This document shows, piece after piece, positions 29,700 to 41,000 of a stretch of 64,000 bases of DNA. Each line of letters starts with the position of its first letter. Within the stretch, counting starts at the first letter, position 1. Origin of the DNA: Azolla caroliniana (Eukaryota > Polypodiophyta). The notes under the pieces were generated by a model that was not told the DNA's origin, ran no database searches, and worked only from the letters and a program-made list of their open reading frames with translations. The position numbers were made by a program, and so were the translations under genes. The stretch is taken from assembly GCA_043228905.1 (NCBI GenBank), contig JBHGNT010000001.1:18538001-18602000 (forward strand), read 5' to 3'.

Positions 29700-32600
29700 T
29701 CACTCCGGCATGGGGTGTCTTACCAGTCTGATCCTCTTCCGGCATGCGTCCAGCTTGTCGGGTGTCAGCACTTTGGTCAGCATATCTGACCCGTTCTCGA
29801 CCGTGTGGATCTTCGTCAGTGTGAACTCCTGGTCATCTACTCTTTCCCGGATCCAGTGATACCTTCGTTGGATATGCTTCGTCCGGGAATGGTAGGCCGC
29901 ATTCTTAGCAAGGTGGATGGCACTTTGACTGTCGCAATAGAGTCGGTATTCATCTTGCTGGATACCGAGCTCTCCGATGAAGTCCTTCATCCATAATATT
30001 TCCTTGTCGGCTTCCACAGCTGCCATGTACTCCGCCTCTGTGGTTGACAATGCAACCGTCTTCTGCAGCCTCGACTGCCATGAAAGAGCTCCCCCTGCAT
30101 ATGTCATTACATACCCGGATGTAGACCGGCTGGTATCCACATCAGCCGACATGTCCGAATTGGTGAAACCGTCCAGTTGAGGTTTTCCGGAGCCGAATCG
30201 AAGACACATATTTGAAGTGCCCTTCAAATACCACAGTATCCATTTGACCGTGTTCCAGTGCTCCTTGCCGGGATTGCTCATACACCGGCTCACCACTCCG
30301 ACTGCGTATCCTATATCCGGTCGGGTACACACCATTGCGTACATCAAGCTCCCGACGGCAGAGGCATATGGAATCTTCATCATATCCGCCTTCTTTGCTT
30401 TCGTCTTCGGGCTTTGCTTACCGGATAGCTTGTAGTTTGCCGGAAGTGTCGATCCGACCGGTTTCGCTTCTGACATGTTGAACCGGTGAAACACCTTTGT
30501 CACGTACTTCTCCTGTGATAGCCATAATTGCTTCTTTGACCGGTCCCGAATGATGTGCATCCCCAGCATCTGTCTTGCCAAACCCAAGTCTTTCATTGAG
30601 AAGGTCCGGTTGAGAGCCTTCTTCAGCATCTGTATGTTGACTTGGTCACGTCCGACGATCAACATGTCATCCACGTACAGAAGGAGTATCAGGAAGTCGC
30701 CTCCTTCGAACTTCTTCACAAACACGCAGTGATCAACCTGCGTCTTGTGGTACCCTTGATCAGTCATGAAGGAATCGAACTTCCGGTACCATTGTCGGGG
30801 AGCCTGCTTTAGTCCGTACAGGCTCTTCTTAAGCCGGCATACCAGGTGCTCCTTCCCTTTCTCCACGAATCCTTCCGGCTGCTACATGTAGATCTCTTCT
30901 TCAAGGTCACCGTGAAGGAATGTCGTCTTCACGTCTAGCTGCTCTACCTCGAGGTCCATGCTTGCCGCTATACTCAGCACCGTCCGGATGGAGGCCATCT
31001 TTACTACCGGGGCAAATATCTCGTCGAAGTCCACGCCCTTCTTCTGCTGGAACCCCTTCACCACGATCCTGGCTTTGTATCTCGGGGGGTTGCCGGCATC
31101 TCCCGGTTTCAACTTGTACACCCACTTGTTTCGGAGTGCCCGCTTTCCTTTCGGCAACTCCACCAATTCGTACATATGGTTCTCATGCAGGTAATCCATC
31201 TCATCCTGCATGGCACTCAACCATTTTCGGTTGTGGGTGTCTTCCTTCGCTTCTTCGAAGCTTTCCGGCTCCCCCTCATCGGTCAGCAGAACAGGCTCTA
31301 CATCCGGAAATCTCTGGGGGGGGCCTTCTCTCTCTGAGAGGATATCTCCGTCTCTGGGCTTCGGTGACCGGCTCATCCATCTGCTCTTCATCCGAATCTG
31401 ATTCGGGGTCTTGGCCGGTTCCGGTTTCAGCTTCCTCTACTTCTTCTTCAGCCTGTTCGGTTTCCTCACCGTAACCGGCTAGTCCCTCGAGTGCTAACCG
31501 GTCTCTTGCCGGTTGGGTCTGCTCATCGTAGAGTCGATCCTTACCGGTCGACTCGGAGTTCATTATCTTCTTCTCCGACTCCCAGTCGGCGAGCGTCTTG
31601 TCCTCCATGAAGATAATATCTCGACTCTGGAATACCTTCTTGTCGACCAGGTCCCACACTCGGTAGCCAAACTCATCGTCACCGTAACCGAGGAATATGT
31701 ATGGCCGGGTCTTTGGATCTAACTTTCCTCTCCGGTCCTTAGCTACATGCACGTACGCGAGACACCCGAAGACCTTCAGATGCCGGTAGGATACTTCCTT
31801 ACCGGTCCACACTCTCTGTGGCATGTCTCCGTCCAAGGGTACTGAGGGTGATCTATTTATCACATATGTCGCCGTCGACAGTGCCTCAGCCCAAAACTTC
31901 TTGGGTAGTTTTGCATGCGCTAGCATACTCCGGACCCTCTCCATTATGGTCTGGTTCATCCTCTCGGCCAGTCCGTTTAGTTCCGGCGTCTTCGGCACGG
32001 TAAATTCGAGCCGGATTCCCTTCGAGCGGTAGTACTCCTCGAACTGCCCCCAGTATTCTCCTCCGTTATCTGCTCGAACTGCCTTTAGCTTCCGGCCGGT
32101 TTCTCTTTCCACTCTCGCGTGGAGCTCTTTGAAGACGGATAGCACCTGATCCTTCGTCTTCAACGGTGTGGCCCACAGCTTCCGGCTGTGGTCATCTATG
32201 AACGTCACAAAGTACTGCGCTCCGGTATGTGACTTCGTGTCTACTTGACACACATCCGTATGCACCAACTCCAGTGGTGCATTACGTCTCATCGGTGGCC
32301 TTGGTCGGAAGGAGGTCCGGTTCGGCTTACCGGCCAGACAATCAATGCACTTCTCTAAGTGCACGTTCTTCACTGGAATGAGGTTGTCGTCTGCAAGCCT
32401 CTTCATTCCCTTCTCGCTCATATGACACAGCCTCTTGTGCCACAGCTCACCGACAGTGTCGGAAGCCAAGTTCACTTCTTCCGGGCATAACCGGGCATTC
32501 ATCAGGTACAGTGTGTTGACCTTCCGGGCCCGAGCCACAATCAGGCTCCCTTTGCTGAACTTCATGACACCGTTCCGGATGCTACCCGTGTAGCCTTCAT

Positions 32601-33751
32601 CATCTAGCCGACCGGCTGATATCAGGTTCAGACGAACCTCCAGAACATGTCGGACATCCTTCAGCAGCAACTTGCATCCGGTTGGTGTCGACAGCCACAC
32701 ATCTCCTATGCCGACAATTCGGCACATACCTTCATTCCCCATCCGGACACAGCCCTGATCACCAGCTGAGTAGGATGAGAAGCATTTCCGGTCCGGGGTA
32801 AGGTGGAACGACGCTCCAGAGTCTACCACCTAGGTCATCTTGTCGCCGGCAAGGTTTATCTCACTCTCCTCGGTGATGAGCATCAACTCCTCTTCACTTG
32901 CTGCGATTGCCATCGTTCCCTTCCGGTCCGGTCCCCTACGGTCTTTACCGTTCCGGTCCGGTGTCCGCTTCGAATCGGTACCGTCGGTCTCCTTATCTTT
33001 TCGGAAATGCCGACAGTTCTTTTGGAAGTGTCCCGGCTTGCCGCAATAGAAGCAAGTGGGCCTCCCCCTTGACTTTGACCGTGTCCCCGACTTCTCCCGG
33101 TTCTGGGGACTACGGTTTCTATGTCTTCCGCGTTCCGATTCGGTAAGGAGCGCTTTGGAGTCGGAGCTTGTATCCTTATCTTTCCGACGTGCCTCCTCCC
33201 TCATCTAGCAGGCTCGACTTCACTCTTGCTAGGGATAACCGTTTCCCTTCTAGCCCGGCATTGCCCAAGGTGACAACCAACGTCTCCCAGCTATCCGGGA
33301 GGGAACCGAGCAGGAGTAGCGCTAGTACCTCATCGGTGAGAGGTAATTCTAATGAAGTTGCCTGGTGTATAAGCCCCTGGAAGGCATTCATGTGCTCCGC
33401 CATGCTGGAGCCATCTTGGTACCGTAGTCTTACTAGCTTCCGGAACACCGAAACCTGGTTAACAGCATTTTTGTTTTGAAACATTATGTCGATCTTCTCC
33501 CAGAGCTCATGAGCCTTGCTCTCTTCATTGAAGTTGTTGTACAGGCTCATGTCGATGAAGCACCATATGTACGCCGTTGTCTTCATGTGCATCACCTCCC
33601 ATATCGCGGCGTCGATTTTGTCCGGTCTCTTGTCCCCGAACTGAACCGGCAGCCAGAGGTCTTTAACCACGAGCATGTCCCTCATCTTCAACTTCCACAC
33701 TGAATAGTTGGAGCCGGTGAGCTTGAACATGCCGCCAAACGATTCGTCCAT
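29700..33751 (-). pseudogene. Copia D Gag-Pol polyprotein (few lesions)
   Basis: The minus strand starts MDESFGGMFKLTGSNYSVWK at 33751. Domains in order: gag with knuckle CFYCGKPGHFQKNC (about 33040-33090); protease VVDSGASFHLT (32805-32835); GAG-pre-integrase ELWHKRLCHM and CIDCLAGK; integrase LVHTDVC, VRADNGGEYWG and GLAERMNQ, all three acids present; RT with LDVKTTFLHGDLEEE and LLYVDDMLIVG; RNase H to VRHPMPE, stop at 29700. Lesions I can place: frameshift near 33190, TAG at about 32828 (Trp expected), frameshift near 31320 at a run of eight G, TAG near 30880 (Gln expected). Otherwise open, so it inserted fairly recently. Confidence 0.93.
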
Positions 33752-33766
33752 TTTCTGTGTCGTTTC

Positions 33767-33778
33767 GCTCTGATACCA
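33767..33778 (-). promoter_or_regulatory. Primer-binding site, initiator tRNA-Met
   Basis: The minus strand reads TGGTATCAGAGC, the standard plant initiator-Met primer site, two bases after the 5' LTR. Confidence 0.92.
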
Positions 33779-33780
33779 CT

Positions 33781-34487
33781 TGACGGGAACTCAACACTCC
33801 TTATGCACAACACTCGGCCACAACCGAGCTTAGAATCATACATAGAAAACAGGAAACTGAAAACATGCGACACAAAAGGAGAGAAGAGGTACACAAGATG
33901 TTTACGTGGAAAACCCCAAACTAGGGGAAAAACCACGGCAGCCCACAGGCTGCAAACTATCACTAGGTTAGTATGTACAGCAGTGAGTTCACGGAGGCAA
34001 CTACCTCGTGCTCACAATCTTCGCCACAGGCGGCGGTTACAACAGAGGCAACGACCTCTTTCTCTCTCTCTGTACACTATTGCGCGCTCTGATCTCACGC
34101 AGACAAGAAATAATAACAACAACCAACTAAAAGTTTGCCCTAAGTCATATTTATACTAATATGACTTTTCGGCTATTTACAAATATAGCCTCGATGGACT
34201 CTCAGAAACATATTTACGAATATGTCTCTTCATCCGGTTCATACCGGGTCTGCACCATCCGGCTCTCCGTAGCCGGGTACTCCTCATCCGGTTCATACCG
34301 GGTCTGCACCATCCGGCTCTCCGTAGCCGGGTACTCCTCATCCGGTTCATACCGGGTCTGCACCATCCGGCTCTCCGTAGCCAGGTACTCCTCATCCGGT
34401 TTCGACCTCGGCCTATCGGCCTCGGCCGAGATTGTTCATGAGCACTGTTCTTCTCCCTTCCCATCCGGAGGGACCTGTCTCCCAACA
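33781..34487 (-). repeat. 5' LTR of copia D
   Basis: Exactly the length of the 3' copy (707 bp), differing by scattered substitutions. A minus-strand TATAAATA lies at 34148-34155. The minisatellite is at 34234-34409. Confidence 0.92.
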
Positions 34488-34914
34488 CGAAGGTGGCATG
34501 GAGTACACTAATAACCCTGAAGCAATACGGTGGTCTTGGGATTATAGATCCATTATACCAATAGACCAATGCATGGCCTTGTTAGCAAACCTATAGTTCG
34601 TGGCCTTTTACCTATAGTTCGGTGACATGCCCCTTGGAAGCAATTGCTTATGCAAAGATTGTATTGTTGTGCTCGGCCGATGGGTGGATTGTGGAGTGAT
34701 AGCATAAGGTGGATCTTTGTACCAGAATAGAAACATGTTATGACTAGGAATTGGGAAGAAAAAAAATTTAATAGTCTTCTAAGAGCATGGGAGCATGTAC
34801 ATAAAGAGTTGGGACATGGTGTACCAACATGTGAGGAGGAAAACTTGAGACAAAATTTACTGTGGAATCCAAATATGTGTTTGCCCTCAGGGCACATGCT
34901 GGGGTCCCATACAC
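34488..34914 (+). pseudogene. LINE post-RT region
   Basis: This continues directly from 28982: VAWSTLITLKQYGGLGIIDP, the conserved stretch after the RT thumb of plant LINEs. It then reads, in shifting frames, TRNWEEKKFNSLLRAWEHVHKELGHG and NLLWNPNMCLPSGHMLG. Homology ends where TACATA satellite begins. Confidence 0.78.
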
Positions 34915-35736
34915 AAATGCATATATACATACAAAACACACAAAAAAATTATATATTATATATATATACATAGACATACATATTAATACCTAAGATTACA
35001 TATTATATGTATACAAATCTTCATTCTTACAAACAAGTTACATATACTACATATATATACATGCGCACACACACATAAATAAATTACTTATTACATAGCA
35101 TATAGTCCATACCTATTACACATTATACAAATTTACACACACATACATAAAGTACACATATACATATATAGTTGCATACATGGATATATTACATATGTAC
35201 ATAAATATTCCATATATCACCATATATATAGATTATACGGGACCATACAAACCACAATACTTACATATATACATACGCCACACACACACATTAGATATAT
35301 GTATACTTACACATACATTGGATATATACATGCATATTACGTACATATTACAAACATACATCCATATACAAGCCATATACATACTAAACATGAAAATATC
35401 CCAAAAATATACATGCATAAATACATTACATATATACACATACATACATTCATACATTTGCATACATATCACTGCATACACACACACATATACATGCACA
35501 TACATACATTAGATATATACATACATATTATGCACATATTACAAACACATTCATACTCATTGAATCATGTATATTGACATATACATATATACATACACAT
35601 ACATACATTACATATGTACATACATATTCCACATATCACAATATATATACGTTCATATGCCTACAATGTTATATGCTTTACAAACATACATCCATACACA
35701 TATATACATACATTAGATACATGCATAAATACAATC
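34915..35736. repeat. TACATA complex satellite, block 1
   Basis: AT-rich repeats of TACATA/CACACA type inside the LINE, between its post-RT region and its zinc finger. A longer conserved core (CACATATTACAAACAC.., TTGAATCATGT, ATTGACATAT) occurs at about 35560, so it is not a simple microsatellite. Peptides read from it are artefacts. Confidence 0.85.
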
Positions 35737-36484
35737 AGTTGGGCCGATTGCATGCATCTATTGTAGTTGTCAGATGGAGACATTAAAACATTGCTTGTGG
35801 GAATGTCATGTTACACAACAAGTTTGAAGACGAGTGTTTCGAGTTCTAGCCTTTATGTTTAGGGATTGCAGTTTTTCATGGGGTATGGTAGTATGGGCTA
35901 TAGTGACACAAATGATGTGGCCATATGAGGCATGTCCAAATGACACGATTATTTGAATTCAAAGAGGAATGATAATGGTGGTGCAACGAAGTCATATGGA
36001 AGGTCTGTACATGTTAAAGGCAATGCAAGAAGTATGGGAGCTATTATGCACCATCACAATGTGGTTTATTTGGATTGCTAGGTGTTCTAAGGTGTCTGGT
36101 AATACTAATGTGCAGCTAGTGGAAAGTGTACGGAATGTTTGGATGGAGATGGTGCATACCTTCAAAGGGCGGTATGAGGATATTAAAGGTGAGACAAATG
36201 TTGCAGTGTTGCAACGCCTTGAATGTATTGCCTATTGGAAGAAGGCCTCGTTTCTCACATTACAAAATTCAAGACCCAAATGGTGCTTAGCACCACAAGT
36301 ATGGTTGTTCCCACCACCAATCACATAACTTGGTTAAGGAGTGGTGGATTGTTCATACTATTTATCCTTGAGGGATGGGACCTAAGGAAGAATGCAACAT
36401 ATCAATGGTAGCTTGATGGTAGGTTAGCTTTATTGTAATAATTGTTCATAACTAATGAAAGGATATTTTCTAGGAAAAAAAAAA
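35737..36484 (+). pseudogene. LINE C-terminal zinc finger and poly(A) end
   Basis: From 35753 a frame reads CIYCSCQMETLKHCLWEC, the CX2C..HX4C finger found at the C-terminus of plant LINE polyproteins (zf-RVT). After a shift it continues QEVWELLCTITMWFIWIARC to KKASFLTLQNSRPKW, stopping at 36326-36328. The 3' untranslated part ends in an A run at 36475-36484, the expected LINE tail, followed directly by satellite DNA. Confidence 0.82.
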
Positions 36485-36933
36485 TACATATATTACATAT
36501 GTACAAACATATCATCATAAACTACAATACGTACATATATGCATACACGTACATAAATATTATGAACTCACATCCACACACTCATGTATGCATATATGCA
36601 TACACGTTTTCACATACATTACATATTACATATATACACATATGTACATTCATACATGTGCATACATACATTGCATATGCATATATTACAATCACACATT
36701 CATATACATTGAATCATGTACATTGACATATGCATATATGCATACACATGCATACATTACATATGCATACACATATGTACATTCGTACATGGACATATGT
36801 ATAGGCTATATTCATGTATACATTGCTACATATACATACATTATACATAAATATTATGCACATACTACAATCACACATCCATACACATTGAATCATGTAA
36901 ATTGACATATATGGATATATGCATACACATCAT

Positions 36934-36964
<31 letters not shown>

Positions 36965-37857
36965 TACATAAATACATAAATACATGCATGCATGCATGCA
37001 TATATATACATACATACATTACATATGCATACGGATATGTACATTCGTACATGGACATACATATAGTCATTTATAAATTGCTACATTGACATACACATAT
37101 ATACATTATACACACACACACACACACATACATATATACATAAATAAATAAATACGTAAATACATGCATGCATATATATACATACATACACACACACACA
37201 CACACATACATAAATACATAAATACATAAATACATACATACATTACATATGCATACGGATATGTACATTCGTACATGGACATACATATAATCATTTATAA
37301 ATTGCTACATTTACATACACATATATACATTAGATATATACATAGATATTATCCACATATTACAATCACACATCCATACACATTGAATCATGTGCATTTA
37401 CATATGCATATATGCATACACATACATACATACATACATACATACATACATACATGATATATGCATATATGCACACACATATGTACATTCATACATGAAC
37501 ATACATATAGTCATGTATACATTGCTACATGTACTTGGTTATATGGACATTACATGCATGCATACACATACATACATTACATATGTATATTACATACATA
37601 CACATACATACATATCCCCAAATACACACACATGATCATACACACTACAATAGTACATATACACATACACATACATATATTAGATAAATACATACATATT
37701 ATGCACATATTACAAACAAACATCCATACACATACATACATTAGATATATACATACATATTATGCACATATTACAAACACACATCCATAAACGTTGAATC
37801 ATGTGGAATATGTACATGTACATTGACATATGTATATATGCATAAATATACATACGT
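36485..37857. repeat. TACATA complex satellite, block 2
   Basis: Directly after the LINE poly(A). Cores with TTGAATCATGT at about 36709, 36888, 37384 and 37794 alternate with (CA)n and (CATA)n stretches. It ends where an LTR begins at 37858. Confidence 0.85.
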
Positions 37858-38421
37858 TGTCGTGAAGATTTCTGGCTTTGGTGTGAAACCGAGATGGAAT
37901 GGGCAAGTCGGCAATGTGCAACATGTGCACATGTGTAGTAGGATAATAGTGTATAGAATAAGGGGGAGAATTTATCCCACATTGTAATGTCCCTCCCTCC
38001 TTAGGCTATAAAAGGAAAGGATGGGTCTCTTGTGAAGGGGTTACCTATTTTGAGTGAGAAGGGTATACCACTTAGGTCGATGGTTTCGTCTAGGGTTTTA
38101 CTATTCTTCTTCTTCTTCATACCATTTTAGGTTTAGGGTTTCTTCTTCATCATCTTCTTTACTTTACTTATCCGGTTAGGGTTTTCTTGTAGTTGTTTTG
38201 GTGCAGCCTATGCGGCCATGGTTGTAATCGTTTGCGGAGTCTTAATATAACTTGTTGTGTATCTTGTCTCCATTTATCTTCTTGTTCCATCCATTCTATT
38301 TTTATGTCCTAATATTTCTCCTCTCCTCTCGAGCTAAGCTTCCATTCCCCCTCTACTCCCTAGTCCAAGACCCTCGCGGTCTCGCCTAAGATTTTACTGG
38401 TACTCGCGGAGTACAGTGACA
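37858..38421 (+). repeat. 5' LTR of gag-only element 2
   Basis: It starts TGTCGTGAAGATT and ends GTACAGTGACA. TATA box TATAAAAGG at 38007. Its first 200 bp resemble the minus strand of the LTRs at 8531 and 11473. Confidence 0.75.
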
Positions 38422-38425
38422 TCTT

Positions 38426-38441
38426 TGGTAAACCCGACGTG
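38426..38441 (+). promoter_or_regulatory. Primer-binding site
   Basis: TGGTAAACCCGACGTG, one base different from that of the intact gypsy element, five bases after the LTR. Confidence 0.75.
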
Positions 38442-39010
38442 AATAGGGGGCAAGGGAGGACGGAGATGGAAGACGAAGATTTCGACTTCGCAAAGATGAT
38501 GACAAAGATTGTGATTGATGCTAGACGGAAGAAGGCAAGGCAAGATGCGGTTCAACAAGTCGTCGAGAGGGTAGTCGATCGAGTCGGCCGGTTCAACGTG
38601 GACGATGTTCCAAGATTCTTAGAAGATACAATGCCGAGATGACGAAGAGGGGCGTGGACGAAGCAATGAGGCTACAATATTTTTGTCGAGTGGCGGCTGT
38701 ATCAATGCATAGAGAGGTCAAGGAGCTTCGAGAAGCTCACGATTCGTGGGAGTCCTTTGAGGGAGCTTTATTTGAGGTGTACGGGTACGCGAAACCAGAG
38801 TGGGTATGCCGACAAGACGATGATAAGCGGTCGGCCACAACACGGCCCGCGAGCGCCGGAGAAGAGAGGGTGGTGAGCGACTATGCACTACCGCCGGAGG
38901 AGAGCTCAACACGTGATGGATCGGAGGAGTACGACCTAGAGGCGTTAGTATGGGAGGCGTACGAGAGCGTGAAGGCGAAGTTCAAAGCCGAAGGAGGGTC
39001 TATTGCATAG
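38439..39010 (+). pseudogene. Gag of gag-only element 2
   Basis: First frame: MEDEDFDFAKMM to VERVVDRVGRFNVDDVPRFLED, then a one-base deletion near 38625. The second frame resumes EAMRLQYFCRVAAVSMHREVKEL and WESFEGALFEVYGYAKPEW, stop at 39008-39010. The layout parallels residues 30-120 of the gypsy Gag at 16579. No zinc knuckle or protease is seen. Confidence 0.72.
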
Positions 39011-40475
39011 TCGGGCCCGAGAGGATCAGAGGATGCGGAGGAAGAAGCCTCCCTACACATGGAGGATGGGGCCTATGCGGAGGCCAATAGAGCGTACGAC
39101 GGTGACAAGGGAGAGGGTGCGGAGCAAGCAACCCTCTTGTCTTACGGTGAAAGGACGGCCATGGATGAGGTCGATGACTACGGAGCGGGGAGCGGGGAGC
39201 GCCACTTCGAGAGTGGGCGGAGGATTCGGGACACGGTGGCCCGAAACATCAAGTGGGGAGGAGACAAGCGGCGGTGCCGGGACCTTACCCACACTGGTTC
39301 TACAGACTCTGGCGGCAGACCCGAGTGCCGACGTGAGACCTAGATTGACAGATGGTGGTGGGCAACCAAGAAGACGACAAGGAGAATGAGGAAGAGGAGG
39401 AGGCAAGTGTAATCAAGGCTTGCGTAATCAAGGATGGGGTAGTCGCGGACAACGACATCCAGACGGAGGTGGCTACGGACATGACGAGTGGCGGTGCCGA
39501 GACCTTACCCACACCGGTTCTACAGACTCCGGCGGCCGGCCCGAGTGCCGACATGAGACCTAGAGTGACGGACGGTTGCGTCGGCAAGGAGGGTGACCGA
39601 AACGAGAACGAGGAAGATTGTAACGGACGGAGGAGAGATCCCTCAACATCGGGGCCGGAAACTTCGGCGGTTGTGTACCAACATAAGACCGGAGAGATGG
39701 GTGGTGGCCGTGAGGATGCAAGGCCCGGAGTGGGCACGTGCGGAAGGACCGAAAGGGAGGTCGGGAACGGCAAAGAGGAGAGAGTCGGTAATCCGACACA
39801 ACCGGAAGAAGACGCAAAAGAAGATTGGAGCAGGGGTTGGTCAACCGGGCCCAAACCGAAGAAGAGTCGGCAAGGTCGGGATTGTTCGGTCGAACCCGTA
39901 CCGGCCGGTTACAATCATGGAAGAGAGCCGACTGAAACAAGACCCGATTGGCCAACACCGATCCGAGCAAGGGCTATGCCGGCATGATTGGAGGTTGAGG
40001 TACACGAGCCACGACACGCGATGGGAGTCGATGAGCGCAAGGAGGCCAAGTGGGCGCGACGACTATGGTTCAGTAGAAGACCGGAAACAAGAAGAACCCT
40101 CCACACATATTCTGGAGACTTCGGCAGTTGCAGATCAACATAAGACTAGAGAGACGATGGGTGGTGGCGAGGAGTCGGAGGCTGGAGCGGACGAGGTTTC
40201 CAAAACGGGTATCCGGTGCGGAAAGACGGACGAGCGGAGCCAAGAGGGCCAAACAGAGCCGGAAAGGACTACAACGACGAAGGAAGAAGAGGCCAATGCG
40301 GAGGTTGGGACTACGGCGAGTGAAGGGCGTGAAACAGAGCATGCACTACGGTCGGCGAAGGGCCAAGAAACAAGCATGCACCCGGAAGAGCGGCAACAAG
40401 TGACTAGCGATAACGGTCTGGTCGAGCCTTTGAGAGGCAAGCATGGGACGGAAGGCGGAGCGGTGAGTTGCCCGG
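39003..40475 (+). pseudogene. Repetitive charged tail of gag-only element
   Basis: Overlapping open stretches in different frames, rich in Glu, Gly, Arg and Thr. Two motif types recur: LPTPVLQTPAAGPSADMRPR (near 39285 and 39510) and ETSAV..QHKT (near 39657 and 40116). The minus-strand element at 8531 has the second motif several times. No known domain is recognised. It may be non-coding sequence that happens to be open, although recurrence in both copies argues for some constraint or for internal duplication. Confidence 0.5.
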
Positions 40476-40908
40476 TATTGAGCGGTAAGCTCAACCGGAT
40501 CCGGATCAGACGAATAAGCCTGAGCCGAATCAACATCCGGAAGGATGAGCCGGATCGGTGAGCCGGTGAGCTGGGGAGCCGGTTAACCGGATCCAACAAT
40601 AACCGGAAGCCTAGTAGCAGCCTAGACTACTTAGTAGTTAATGTCTCGTAGTTAGTGTAAGACGCTCGTGTAAGCATTGAAGTACACCGTACTTCTGTCA
40701 GTCCTCTTAGGACTTGTATAAATATTGTTGTTGAGCACGTTGTATATATAGAGAATTTTATAGAGTTATTGATAATAGATTCAAGTTGTTCTGCTCTTTC
40801 TCTGTCTCTTTTGCGTACCTTTTGTGTATTAATCTCTCTCTCTCTCTCTCTCTTCTGTTGCTATCCGGCTGAGCCGGTTGTCTAACGCTTCCGCACCTTC
40901 ATTTTACA
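40476..40908 (+). repeat. 5' LTR of copia B
   Basis: Starts TATTGAGCGGTAAGC (TG expected; G-to-A) and ends ATTTTACA beside the primer site. Palindrome GAAGTAC-ACC-GTACTTC at 40679-40695, TATA box TATAAATA at 40717-40724, CT run at 40832-40852. Confidence 0.82.
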
Positions 40909-40920
40909 TGGTATCAAAGC
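40909..40920 (+). promoter_or_regulatory. Primer-binding site, initiator tRNA-Met type
   Basis: TGGTATCAAAGC, one base from the initiator-Met consensus. Confidence 0.85.
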
Positions 40921-41000
40921 ATGAGGGTTGAGAACCTCTACAGCCAACATTAGCATCTGAAGACAAACCCTAAGACCCGGTAAGAACAGAAAGAGAAGTG

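Larger units (their letters stand above)
28983..34487 (-). mobile_element. Copia element D, minus strand, nearly complete
   Basis: A 5.5-kb element with two 707-bp LTRs of high identity, primer site matching initiator tRNA-Met, one polyprotein with few lesions, and a polypurine tract. It is inserted in the LINE; flanks are GCGAAA on the left and CGAAGG on the right, consistent with an imperfect target repeat CGAA(A/G). Its pol differs clearly from that of copia A, B and C, so it is a separate lineage. Confidence 0.92.
7866..36484 (+). mobile_element. LINE split into five pieces by nested insertions
   Basis: Five plus-strand blocks form one non-LTR retrotransposon: 7866-8530, 24966-26433, 28203-28982, 34488-34914 and 35737-36484. 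In order they encode endonuclease start, endonuclease end plus RT fingers, RT palm and thumb, post-RT region, and a C-terminal zinc finger ending in a short poly(A). Coding frames resume across the gaps (LGVLLLDF to EKAYDRVDW; HVRAK to VAWSTLI). Summed, the pieces give about 3.7 kb. The intervening blocks are LTR elements, a satellite-bearing insert and microsatellite-like DNA. The LINE is the oldest layer here and carries many stops. Confidence 0.85.
37858..40475 (+). mobile_element. Second gag-only LTR element, 3'-truncated
   Basis: A 5' LTR, primer site, gag and a repetitive charged tail on the plus strand, without any RT. It is the same family as 8531-12525: LTR start TGTCGTGAAGATT, TATCCCACATT, TATAAAAGGAAAGG, gag start and tail motifs. 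Its right end is cut by copia B. I found no 3' LTR beyond copia B. Confidence 0.78.

Noticed and set aside
29363-29731. Frame with SSSGSYRVCTIRLSVAGY repeats
   Set aside because: 54 is divisible by 3, so the LTR minisatellite stays open by arithmetic; no start context or homology.
34768-37982. Many open frames rich in Tyr, Ile, His, Thr or Cys, Met, Val in the TACATA region
   Set aside because: They are translations of short tandem repeats and occur in all frames; there is no homology and no codon structure.
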